A stretch of DNA of 35,622 bases from Opitutia bacterium Tous-C10FEB (GTDB lineage Bacteria; Verrucomicrobiota; Verrucomicrobiia; Opitutales; Opitutaceae). The notes under the pieces are model-generated. The model did not search any database. It worked only from the letters and a program-made list of their open reading frames with translations, and had not been told where the DNA came from. Of this stretch, positions 1 to 8,413 are shown piece by piece (within the stretch, counting starts at the first letter, position 1; each line of letters opens with the position of its first letter). The stretch covers positions 1-35,622 of the forward strand of contig NEUY01000006.1 in the NCBI GenBank assembly GCA_002304425.1. Direction: 5' to 3'. Made by a program: the position numbers and the translations under genes.

Positions 1-258
1 CGCGTCTCCCGCCGAGCCTTAATCTGGACCGTGCTGCTGCTCGCCGCCAGCGGGATGCCGACGCTTCTCGGCTATTGTTCTTGGTATTATTTCGCTGGAG
101 CCGTGGCGTTAGGAGGCTGGATTCTCTGGTCTGCCTTTATTTTCCTGAATCCCGATCGACGCGAAACCGAAGCGCGGCGGCTGTTTCTTATTTCAATTGC
201 CTATCTTCCGCTGCTACTCGGCCTGCTGGTCGCGGACCGGCTGATCTTTAAACTTTAA
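1..258 (+). CDS. ctaB: Protoheme IX farnesyltransferase (heme O synthase), C-terminal fragment cut by the window edge
   Basis: Frame 1 is open from base 1 (RVSRRALIWTVLLLAASGMPTLLGYCSWYYFAGAVALGGW...LFLISIAYLPLLLGLLVADRLIFKL*). The TM-rich C-terminus resembles the UbiA-family CtaB end, and the gene lies directly upstream of the cox genes. Confidence 0.7.
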   Translation, partial: RVSRRALIWTVLLLAASGMPTLLGYCSWYYFAGAVALGGWILWSAFIFLNPDRRETEARRLFLISIAYLPLLLGLLVADRLIFKL

Positions 259-299
259 TTGACCTAACCAGCGGGCGCTGCGTTGGATTATTTCCCCCC

Positions 300-743
300 A
301 TGACAATTCAAGACATCCCGACCCTAAATGCGGCGCTTAATGCCACCGCCACCGTGCTGATTACGCTCGGCTTTATTTTCATCAAACAAGGCAAACGTGA
401 AGCGCACCGCGCCAGCATGCTTACCGCAGGATTTGTTTCGGCTATTTTTCTGGTGGGTTACGTGACGCATAAAATCCTGATGAAGGGCGTCCACACCCCT
501 TTTGGCGCTGAAAGCCCCGCGGTTCGGGCCTTCTATTATACAATGCTGATTTCGCACATCATCCTCGCTATCTCGATCGCATATCTGGTCCCCCGCACCT
601 TCCTTTTTGCCATCAAAGGTGATTTCGAAACCCATAAACGCTGGGCTAAATTCACCTTTCCCATCTGGTACTATGTCTCGGTGACAGGCGTGCTCGTCTA
701 CTTTTTTCTCTATATCTGGTGGCCAAGCGCCCCCGCGGCCTAA
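300..743 (+). CDS. DUF420 family membrane protein (CtaM/YozB-like, cytochrome oxidase-associated)
   Basis: 147 aa multi-TM protein with DUF420-like features (NATATVLITLGFIFIKQGKREAHRASMLTAG, ...FETHKRWAKFTFPIWYYVSVTGVLVYFFLY). Located next to ctaB and ctaC. Confidence 0.8.
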   Translation: MTIQDIPTLNAALNATATVLITLGFIFIKQGKREAHRASMLTAGFVSAIFLVGYVTHKILMKGVHTPFGAESPAVRAFYYTMLISHIILAISIAYLVPRTFLFAIKGDFETHKRWAKFTFPIWYYVSVTGVLVYFFLYIWWPSAPAA

Positions 744-800
744 ATCGCGGTAGTCGTAGAAAAAAGACGCGCGGCCCGCCCTGCCGTTCGTCCCAACAAA

Positions 801-826
801 AAAAGCCGAGCTTTCGCTCGGCTTTT
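801..826. terminator. Bidirectional rho-independent terminator between convergent genes
   Basis: aaaaGCCGAGctttcGCTCGGCtttt: perfect GC stem with an A-tract on one side and a T-tract on the other, between the convergent DUF420 and cupredoxin genes. Confidence 0.85.
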
Positions 827-870
827 GCATTAATCGCCACCCGTTCTCAGCCGGCGCGCGAACAAAAATG

Positions 871-1359
871 TTACTTAACGACCAGCACGCCTTTCATGCC
901 CGAGAGGTAATGAGCCGGAAAACTGCAAAGAAAGACATATTCACCCGGTTCCATGGGGGCCTTGAACTTAACTTCGTCGCTCTGCTTGGGCCCAAGCAAT
1001 TTGGTGTGAGCAATCACTTGGCTGGCCAAGGCGGCTGGAACGTAGTCGGTGGCTCCCGCCATGACAGCCGCGTCGTTGAAGGCTTTAACGTCTGCCTCTT
1101 TTTTAAGCAGAACCCAATTATGGCCCATGGCCACCTTGGGCATATTACCCATGTTGGTTAGGCTGACGGTTACATCCTGACCCGCCGTGACCTCGAGACG
1201 GGCGAGGTTAAATTTCATCGAATCGTTAGCCGTCAGCTCAAACGATGCGCCCGCCGCTACGGGTGCGCTTGCCACTGGGGCCGCTGATTCATTTTTTTGA
1301 CCGCAGCCCACCAGCATCAAGCTGGCAGCCAAGAGAGGAAGGAGGAGATGAGTTTTCAT
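871..1359 (-). CDS. Azurin/auracyanin-like type I copper protein, predicted lipoprotein
   Basis: Lipobox-like LMLVGC near the N-terminus; azurin hallmarks MGHNWVLLKK, ADYVPA.LASQVIAHTKLLGPKQSDEVKF, and the Cu loop CSFPAHYLSGMKGVLVVK (Cys-X4-His-X4-Met as in auracyanin/plastocyanin). Confidence 0.9.
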   Translation of the reverse strand: MKTHLLLPLLAASLMLVGCGQKNESAAPVASAPVAAGASFELTANDSMKFNLARLEVTAGQDVTVSLTNMGNMPKVAMGHNWVLLKKEADVKAFNDAAVMAGATDYVPAALASQVIAHTKLLGPKQSDEVKFKAPMEPGEYVFLCSFPAHYLSGMKGVLVVK

Positions 1360-1573
1360 GAGAATTTAATAATTACACACCGCCCGCGGGAGCGCAATGA
1401 CGCAGGTCAAGGTTGCTAAATATCTAATACCTTCCCCTGCGCAGATAATATCTCCAGCGGTAGCAGATAGCGCGTATCTTGCGGTGGTTTTATAGTTGAA
1501 ATGACTGATTATTTGCAGACGGTATCACGACATAAATGCCCCAGTGCCTCCCGCTGAAAAATTACCGTCATAC

Positions 1574-2869
1574 ATGACCCGCATCCGCTTCGATCATCGC
1601 CCTTTTTCGCGCGCAACTCGCGCCTTAGTCGCTGGGCTTGGCCTAGTCCTTTTGTCCAGCTGCAAGCTGGCAGATGTTTTTTCCCTAAGCGGTAATCAGT
1701 CCACCATGCTCACCGCCGGCCCCGTGGCCAAAGCACAATGGGATTTGTTCATGGTCACGGTGTACGTCTGCACCTTCATCTTCATCGTGGTCGGCGCGAT
1801 TTTGGCCTACGCCCAGATCAAATTTCGCGCTCGCTCGGAGTCCGATGAGCATGCCGAGCCACCGCCGGAGGCGCACGGCAATCCTTTGGTAGAAATCGGC
1901 TTAATCGCCGCTTCGGTCGCTTTGTTAGTCATCATCGCCATCCCCACCTTGCGGGATATCTGGTACACGCACGATGTGCCGGAAGACGAGAAGGGTAACG
2001 CCATGGAAGTCGTCGCCACGGGTAATCAATGGTGGTTCAAATTTGAGTACCCCTCAGAACTCGTGAAGCTACCCAACGGCGGAGAAGCCCCCTTAGTAAC
2101 GGGCAACGAACTGGTGGTCCCCGCTGGCATCCCCGTTCGGGTCCAGCTGCGCACCATTGATGTAATTCATAGTTTTTGGATACCCAAGCTTGCCGGAAAG
2201 GTCGACATGATGCCGAACCGCGCAAATTTTCTATGGTTCAAAGCCGACAAGCCGGGCTATTTTTACGGTCAATGCGCTGAATTTTGTGGTGAATCGCATG
2301 CCATCATGCGTTTCCGCGTCATCGCCCTGTCGCCTCGCGACTATGCCCAATGGCTGGAGAATCAAAAAGCCCCAGCGCGCACGGTTACCCCAGCGTTGTT
2401 AGCCGACGCCGTGGATCGCAGCGCCCGTGTGCAATTTGCGGCCATGAAACGTAATCCCGGCGAAGCGCTTTCGGCCTCCCCAGCCTTCGATGCCGATCCC
2501 CTAAATGCCTGGCGGGAAATGCAGCATCCTGATGTCGGTGAAAATGCCCAATTGATAGCGACCGGCCGCCAGTTGTTTGCCGCCAAAACTTGCGTCAGCT
2601 GTCACAATATCCGTGGCCATGAAGGCGTCGGCATCAGCGGCCCCGACCTGACGCGCGTCGGCGCCCGCTCCACAATCGCCGCTGGCGTGTTGGAAAACAC
2701 CCACGAGCGGATGCACGCTTGGATTAAAAACCCCAATCACTTTAAGCCCGGCAACAAGATGTGGTTTGGTGGCTACAACGTAAAAGACGGCGATAACTGG
2801 AAGCCAAACTTCACCATGAATGATCAAGAAATCGACGCCCTCGTCGCTTATCTGCACAGCCTAAAATAA
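1574..2869 (+). CDS. ctaC: Cytochrome c oxidase subunit II with fused C-terminal cytochrome c (caa3 type)
   Basis: CuA motif GQCAEFCGESHAIM, heme c motif CVSCH, and lipoprotein-like N-terminus LVLLSSC. ATG at 1574 preferred over the longer GTG start at 1544. Confidence 0.95.
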   Translation: MTRIRFDHRPFSRATRALVAGLGLVLLSSCKLADVFSLSGNQSTMLTAGPVAKAQWDLFMVTVYVCTFIFIVVGAILAYAQIKFRARSESDEHAEPPPEAHGNPLVEIGLIAASVALLVIIAIPTLRDIWYTHDVPEDEKGNAMEVVATGNQWWFKFEYPSELVKLPNGGEAPLVTGNELVVPAGIPVRVQLRTIDVIHSFWIPKLAGKVDMMPNRANFLWFKADKPGYFYGQCAEFCGESHAIMRFRVIALSPRDYAQWLENQKAPARTVTPALLADAVDRSARVQFAAMKRNPGEALSASPAFDADPLNAWREMQHPDVGENAQLIATGRQLFAAKTCVSCHNIRGHEGVGISGPDLTRVGARSTIAAGVLENTHERMHAWIKNPNHFKPGNKMWFGGYNVKDGDNWKPNFTMNDQEIDALVAYLHSLK

Positions 2870-2960
2870 TTGCACAGGGTATTAGACCCCACCAGCCAAA
2901 CGCCCAGCGCAATCCCTTCCCTTTTTCTAAACTTTTCGCTCCCCCTTCACCCTCATATTT

Positions 2961-4967
2961 ATGGCAGAAGTAATCGCCCAATCCGGTTTCACCGGCAAGC
3001 AAACAGCCCAACGGGCTACCACCTTTGCTCTTTTCCCGCGCCCGACCGCAAAAACGGGCCTCGTCAGCTGGCTGACGACCGTCGACCACAAAAAGATCGG
3101 CATGCTCTATGGCGGCTTCGCGATTTTATTTTTCCTCATCGGCGGAATCGAAGCCCTCATGATCCGCACCCAGCTCATGGTGCCGAATAATCGCTTCATC
3201 AGCGCGCAGCTCTACAGCGAGCTGTTCACGATGCACGGCACCACGATGATCTTCCTCGCGGTCATGCCCCTTAATGCGGCATTTTTCAATTTACTGATCC
3301 CCATCCAAGTGGGCGCACGCGATGTCGCGTTCCCCCGCCTTAACTCTTTTTCCCTCTGGGTCTGGGTCGTCGGGGCCATTTTGCTCAATGTCGGCTGGAT
3401 TTCTCACTTCGTGCCGAGCTGGAATTTTGGCGGCGCTCCTGATGTGGGCTGGTTCGGCTACGCACCGCTGACCTCGAAGAGCTTCACCCCTGATCTCTCG
3501 ACCGATTTTTGGGTGCTCGGTATTCAGGTCCTAGGCATTTCCTCCATCGTGGCCTCACTGAATTTTATCGTCACGATCATCAACTTACGGGCGCCCGGCC
3601 TCACGATGATGCGCTTGCCCGTATTCACTTGGATGGCCTTGGTTACGAGCTTCCTCCTCGTGCTTGCCCTGCCGGCCATCGCCATCGCGCTCGTCATGGT
3701 GATGTTTGATCGCAACTTCGGGACTAATTTCTTTGAGGTCTCCGGCGGCGGTCAACCCATCCTGTGGCAGCATCTCTTCTGGGTCTTCGGTCACCCTGAG
3801 GTCTATATTCTGATTCTGCCTCCGATGGGCTATGTTTCAGAAATTCTCCCCACCTTTGCGCGTAAACCCCTCTTTGGTTATCCCATCGTGGTATTCTCGG
3901 GCGTCGCCATCGGCTTCATCGGTTTCGGCGTATGGAGTCACCATATGTTCACCACGGGACTCGGGACAGTGGCCACGGCCGCCTTCGCGCTAGCGACGAT
4001 GGCGATCGCGGTGCCGACCGGCGTAAAAGTATTCAACTGGATCGGGACCCTCTGGGGTGGGCGGATTGTCACCCGCGTGCCCATGATGTTCGCCCTCGGC
4101 TTCATCTGGATGTTCATGATGGGCGGTCTCTCGGGCATCATGCATTCCGCGGCTCCGGCTGATGCCCAACAGCAAGACAGTTACTTTGTTATCGCTCACT
4201 TCCACTACGTCCTCATTGGCGGGGCGACCTTCGCCCTGCTTGCGGCCATTCATTTCTGGTTTCCGAAATTCTTCGGCCGCATGGTGCCGGAGTTCTGGGG
4301 TAAACTTTCGTTCTGGATTATCTTTGTCGGCTTCAACGCGACCTTCTTCCCGATGCATTTCTTGGGCTTGAACGGCATGCCGCGCCGGACCTGGACCTAT
4401 GATTCTAATATGGGCTGGAACGAGGGCAACCTCTTCGCCACGTACGGTGCCTATCTGCTGGGCCTTGGTATGTTTACCTATTTCGCCGTGTTAGTTTGGT
4501 CCTACTTCAAAGGTGAGAAATGCGGCAACGATCCTTGGGATGCCCGCACCTTAGAATGGTCCATTCCTTCGCCGCCCCCTGAGCATAATTTTGCCGCCAT
4601 CCCGACCGTCCATGCTCGCGATGCTTGGTGGTATGAGAAAACGCATAAAGAAGAGATCGCTCAAGAAAAGGCTGCGCATATCAAGGCCGAGGAATCGCAC
4701 GGGGGCATCCATATGCCGGACCAATCGTGGTACCCCTTATTCGCAGCCATCGGCCTGCTGGTGGGGGCGTACAATTTGGCCCAACTCCATTACCCCGTGA
4801 CGATGTTCGGCCAGCAAGTGCTCGCTTCGCACCTACCCCTCGCCATCACCGGCCTCGGCCTCATGGTCGCCGCTTGCTATCTGTGGGCCCTCGAAGGTCC
4901 CGGCGGCTACCATCTTCATATCGACGCAGAAGGCAAAGTTACCGAGTCCCGCGACGATCACCACTAA
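2961..4967 (+). CDS. ctaD: Cytochrome c oxidase subunit I (A1-type heme-copper oxidase)
   Basis: 668 aa; WVFGHPEVYILILP, SHHMFTTG, TGVKVFNW, HFHYVLIGG motifs. Confidence 0.97.
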   Translation: MAEVIAQSGFTGKQTAQRATTFALFPRPTAKTGLVSWLTTVDHKKIGMLYGGFAILFFLIGGIEALMIRTQLMVPNNRFISAQLYSELFTMHGTTMIFLAVMPLNAAFFNLLIPIQVGARDVAFPRLNSFSLWVWVVGAILLNVGWISHFVPSWNFGGAPDVGWFGYAPLTSKSFTPDLSTDFWVLGIQVLGISSIVASLNFIVTIINLRAPGLTMMRLPVFTWMALVTSFLLVLALPAIAIALVMVMFDRNFGTNFFEVSGGGQPILWQHLFWVFGHPEVYILILPPMGYVSEILPTFARKPLFGYPIVVFSGVAIGFIGFGVWSHHMFTTGLGTVATAAFALATMAIAVPTGVKVFNWIGTLWGGRIVTRVPMMFALGFIWMFMMGGLSGIMHSAAPADAQQQDSYFVIAHFHYVLIGGATFALLAAIHFWFPKFFGRMVPEFWGKLSFWIIFVGFNATFFPMHFLGLNGMPRRTWTYDSNMGWNEGNLFATYGAYLLGLGMFTYFAVLVWSYFKGEKCGNDPWDARTLEWSIPSPPPEHNFAAIPTVHARDAWWYEKTHKEEIAQEKAAHIKAEESHGGIHMPDQSWYPLFAAIGLLVGAYNLAQLHYPVTMFGQQVLASHLPLAITGLGLMVAACYLWALEGPGGYHLHIDAEGKVTESRDDHH

Positions 4968-4985
4968 GCTTTACCGAACTATCTC

Positions 4986-5822
4986 ATGAGCAGTCCTGCG
5001 GCTAACGGTCACCTCGACCACCATCACGATCACACGACCTCCACCGGTATTCCGAACAAGAAGCTCCTTTGGTGGGCCTTCCTCGCTTCGGACTGCATGT
5101 TTTTCGGCGCGCTGATCTCGGCACATCTCGTCTACCGCCTCAACCCGCCCCCAGGCAATGCGATCCCGACCCAGATTTTCGATATCGAGCTAACGTCTTT
5201 CTCGACGTTCATCTTGCTGATGTCGTCGCTGCTGATGGCTCTCGCGGTGAACGCCATCCAGAAGGGTAACGTGAAGAGCACCCGCACAATGCTCCTCGGC
5301 ACGATCTTCTTCGGCTGCATCTTCCTCGGCGGCCAGGTGTTTGAGTTCGCCCACTTCGTGCAGGACAAGAAAATGACCCTATCGAACAGCATTTTCGGCT
5401 CCACCTTCTACACCCTCACCGGCACTCACGGCACCCACGTGGCAATCGGCGTACTCTTACTGGGCATGATGTATGTGCGGACCTTTAAGCCAACTCACGG
5501 CGGCAGCCTGGGCCGAAACTTTCTTCACCTGCTGGCCTTCGCCGTAGCGGCAGGCGTGGCGTTTCTTTTCTTTGTCCCCGGTCTGCTGGAAGTAATCGAG
5601 GGCGCGAGCCTCCGCGCCATGCTCAGCCACGATGCCAAGCCGCTCATCCTCGGGGCCCTCGCGTGCGCGGCCCTTGTTTGGTTCGCCCGTACGAGCGACC
5701 CAGCAGTGGAGTTCGGCGAGAAAAATGCCATCGATGTTGAAGCTATCGGTCTCTATTGGCATTTTGTTGATATCGTCTGGATTATCATTTTTACCGCCGT
5801 CTATCTCCTCGAGTACCTCTGA
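4986..5822 (+). CDS. ctaE: Cytochrome c oxidase subunit III
   Basis: 278 aa multi-TM protein; SDCMFFGALISAHLVYR, YTLTGTHGTHVAIGVLLL, LYWHFVDIVWIIIFTAVYL. Confidence 0.95.
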   Translation: MSSPAANGHLDHHHDHTTSTGIPNKKLLWWAFLASDCMFFGALISAHLVYRLNPPPGNAIPTQIFDIELTSFSTFILLMSSLLMALAVNAIQKGNVKSTRTMLLGTIFFGCIFLGGQVFEFAHFVQDKKMTLSNSIFGSTFYTLTGTHGTHVAIGVLLLGMMYVRTFKPTHGGSLGRNFLHLLAFAVAAGVAFLFFVPGLLEVIEGASLRAMLSHDAKPLILGALACAALVWFARTSDPAVEFGEKNAIDVEAIGLYWHFVDIVWIIIFTAVYLLEYL

Positions 5823-5859
5823 GCCTAAGCTCAGCTCTTAACTTTTCGCTCTACTGCCC

Positions 5860-6234
5860 ATGTCCGCACCCACCGCAACCACCGCTCCCGCCCTTGCCGC
5901 CGGCCACCACGAGCCGAGCAAATTTCATTTCTATATCCAGATCGCGATGATTCTGGCGGTTATTACCGGCATCGAGGTCGTGCTGATCTACCTTCCGATC
6001 GCAAAGTGGCTGGTTGTCACGACGCTCATTGTGCTCTCCACGGTGAAGTTCATGTTCGTTATCTTTTACTTCATGCACCTGCGCTGGGATAAAGTATTCT
6101 GCACGATCCTGTTTTTCATCGGACTGGTGCTCGCTGGTTTCACCATGTATGCCCTCATAGAGCTCTTTGCCTCTGATGCCGGCAAACCGCTGACGGCCGC
6201 CGCCCTCACCTTCGCCCGCAGCACGCTCGGTTAA
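5860..6234 (+). CDS. ctaF: Cytochrome c oxidase subunit IV (prokaryotic, COX4_pro-like)
   Basis: 124 aa, three TM segments, VKFMFVIFYFMHLRWDKVF motif, directly downstream of ctaE. Confidence 0.88.
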   Translation: MSAPTATTAPALAAGHHEPSKFHFYIQIAMILAVITGIEVVLIYLPIAKWLVVTTLIVLSTVKFMFVIFYFMHLRWDKVFCTILFFIGLVLAGFTMYALIELFASDAGKPLTAAALTFARSTLG

Positions 6235-6255
6235 ACCAGACTCAAAGTAGAATCT

Positions 6256-6284
6256 AAGCCGCGCGACCCTGCGCGGCTTTTTTA
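6256..6284 (+). terminator. Rho-independent terminator after ctaF
   Basis: aaGCCGCGCgaccctGCGCGGCttttttatt: GC-rich stem followed by a T-run. Confidence 0.85.
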
Positions 6285-6379
6285 TTCTACTCGGGCCGCC
6301 AGATTACGCGCAAAATACTGCGTCCGTTTTTCGCACTTTTGGTGGCCATTCCGCTCCGCGTTAATATAGGTTAACCGCT

Positions 6380-7180
6380 ATGATCGACTGGACCCATTGG
6401 CACAATGAGCCGTTCCTCATTGGCGGGCTTATTTTCCTCGGCTGGCTTTATACGATTCTCGCTGGGCCATGGCGTGAGCGCCTCGCGCCAGGCACGCCTT
6501 ATCCCCGCCGCTCCGCGCTCAAGTTTTACGCGGCATTATTATGTTTCTATCTCGGGGTGGGCTCCCCGCTCGATCAAATCGCTGAACGCTTTTTATTCAG
6601 CGCGCACATGCTGCAGCACCAGATCTTGATCTACCCGGCCGCCATCCTATTTTTAAGCGGATTGCCTGACTGGATGGTCCGTCCGCTGACCAGTCAAGCG
6701 AGGCTCCAAGGGCCGCTCAGAATTTTAACCCATCCCCTGGTCTGCGGCGGCATCTACACGGCCGTGTATTCTGGCTGGCACCTGCCCTTACTCTACGATT
6801 GGGCCCTGCAAAATCGCGCGGTCCATATTGCCGAGCATTTTATGATGTTCGGTGCTGCGCTCTTTTATTGGTGGCCGCTGCTCAGTCCTTCAAAAGAATT
6901 TCCGCCCGCCAGCTACGCTTGGCAGATGCTTTACCTCGTGGCTGTCGTCATCGCCATGACGCCCGTATTTGCCTATATCATGTTTTCTTCCGACGTGCTC
7001 TACCCCACCTATGAATATGCCCCGCGCATTACGAGCCTGACCGCCGCCGCTGATCAACTGTTGGCTGGAGCGATGATGAAACTCATCGGGATGTCCGTCG
7101 CCATGATCGCTTTTGGCGTCAGCTTCTACCGATGGTATCAAGCGGACGCGAAGCCCGCCGGCCAGCAGGGGCGCGCCTAA
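6380..7180 (+). CDS. ctaG: caa3-type oxidase assembly factor CtaG
   Basis: 266 aa membrane protein; SPLDQIAERFLFSAHMLQHQILIYPAAILFLSGLP, FMMFGAALFYWWPLLSP motifs of the caa3_CtaG family. Confidence 0.92.
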   Translation: MIDWTHWHNEPFLIGGLIFLGWLYTILAGPWRERLAPGTPYPRRSALKFYAALLCFYLGVGSPLDQIAERFLFSAHMLQHQILIYPAAILFLSGLPDWMVRPLTSQARLQGPLRILTHPLVCGGIYTAVYSGWHLPLLYDWALQNRAVHIAEHFMMFGAALFYWWPLLSPSKEFPPASYAWQMLYLVAVVIAMTPVFAYIMFSSDVLYPTYEYAPRITSLTAAADQLLAGAMMKLIGMSVAMIAFGVSFYRWYQADAKPAGQQGRA

Positions 7181-7228
7181 CCGCTCGCCACGCGTGTTGG
7201 GTAGGACTAAATTTTAAGCGCTGACTGA

Positions 7229-8212
7229 TCAGCTCCCCGCTGGCGCCAGCAGATCGTCGATCGAGTCACTCTCGACACTGATATCAGCAAACAGCCAAGT
7301 GGATAAATAGCGTTCGCTGCTCGAAGCAATAATCACGACGATTTGCTTACCCTTATTTTCGGGCCGCTTGGCGAGCTGAATAGCAGCCCAGACCGCGGCT
7401 CCCGAAGAAATACCGATCGGGATACCGTCGAGCTGATTAACCTGCTTCGACACCGGACCCGAATCAGCCTCCTTCACGCGGATAATCTCATCGTAAATTT
7501 TGGTATTCAGTACCGCGGGCACAAAGCCGGCACCGATGCCCTGCAATTTATGTGGACCCGGCGCGCCACCGGAAAGCACTGGGGAAGCATCCGGCTCCAC
7601 CGCCACAATTTTTACCCCCGCCTTGCGCCCCTTGAGCACCTCACCGATTCCCGTAATGGTCCCACCGGTGCCAATGCCCGAGACGATAAAGTCAACCTGG
7701 CCATCCGTATCTCGCCAAATTTCTTCGGCGGTCGTCTGGCGGTGCGCCGCGGGGTTAGCAGGATTGGCGAATTGCTGCAAAATAACTCCTCCAGGGATTT
7801 TTGCGGCCAACTCTTCGGCTTTGGCAATCGCCCCCTTCATTCCCTTGGGCCCCTCCGTGAGAATAAGCCGAGCGCCGAGGATTTTGAGCAGTTTGCGACG
7901 CTCGCTACTCATCGTCTCCGGCATGGTCAGGATGAGCTTGAGCCCCTTGGCGGCCGCCACAAAGGCTAGCGCTATCCCAGTGTTACCACTCGTTGGTTCA
8001 ATCAGGACAGTGTCTTTATTAATTTTTCCTGACTTCAGCGCATCCTCAATCATCGCAAATCCAATGCGGTCCTTAACACTGGAAAGCGGATTAAAAAATT
8101 CTAGCTTAAGCAGGATATCCGCCTGGGCCCCGTGGGCTGCGGCCGTGCGATTAAGACGCACAAGCGGGGTGTTGCCGATCGTTGCAGTGATGTCGTGGTA
8201 GATTTTGGCCAT
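7229..8212 (-). CDS. cysK: Cysteine synthase (O-acetylserine sulfhydrylase)
   Basis: 327 aa; [28 protein letters not shown] (PLP Lys), [32 protein letters not shown]. Confidence 0.96.
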   Translation of the reverse strand: MAKIYHDITATIGNTPLVRLNRTAAAHGAQADILLKLEFFNPLSSVKDRIGFAMIEDALKSGKINKDTVLIEPTSGNTGIALAFVAAAKGLKLILTMPETMSSERRKLLKILGARLILTEGPKGMKGAIAKAEELAAKIPGGVILQQFANPANPAAHRQTTAEEIWRDTDGQVDFIVSGIGTGGTITGIGEVLKGRKAGVKIVAVEPDASPVLSGGAPGPHKLQGIGAGFVPAVLNTKIYDEIIRVKEADSGPVSKQVNQLDGIPIGISSGAAVWAAIQLAKRPENKGKQIVVIIASSSERYLSTWLFADISVESDSIDDLLAPAGS

Positions 8213-8268
8213 GGTCGAGGAAGGGTGAAAATAATAGCTAACCTAACTAGATCGGATAATCATAATAA

Positions 8269-8291
8269 CTTTACTTATGTTAGAGTAAAAG
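8269..8291. promoter_or_regulatory. Candidate operator/promoter element in the cysK-permease divergent region
   Basis: Near-perfect inverted repeat CTTTACT-TATGTTAG-AGTAAAAG in an AT-rich stretch. On the minus strand it overlaps a promoter-like TTTACT-(16 nt)-TATTAT upstream of cysK. Confidence 0.35.
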
Positions 8292-8413
8292 TAAACAGAG
8301 AATCTATTTATGGGTTATTTCAAAAAACAGATTCCCGCGCGCCTTACGAAAGTCTGTCGGCCGCGGTGATTTACCCTCGGCGGGCCGCGCGCAATCATTT
8401 AAACAATTAGTTC

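Noticed and set aside
324-830. 168 aa minus-strand ORF opposite the DUF420 gene
   Set aside because: Runs through the terminator hairpin and opposite a well-supported membrane protein; composition not protein-like.
7500-8201. 233 aa plus-strand ORF antisense to cysK
   Set aside because: Fully inside a confident cysK gene; no recognisable domain; frame-bias artefact.
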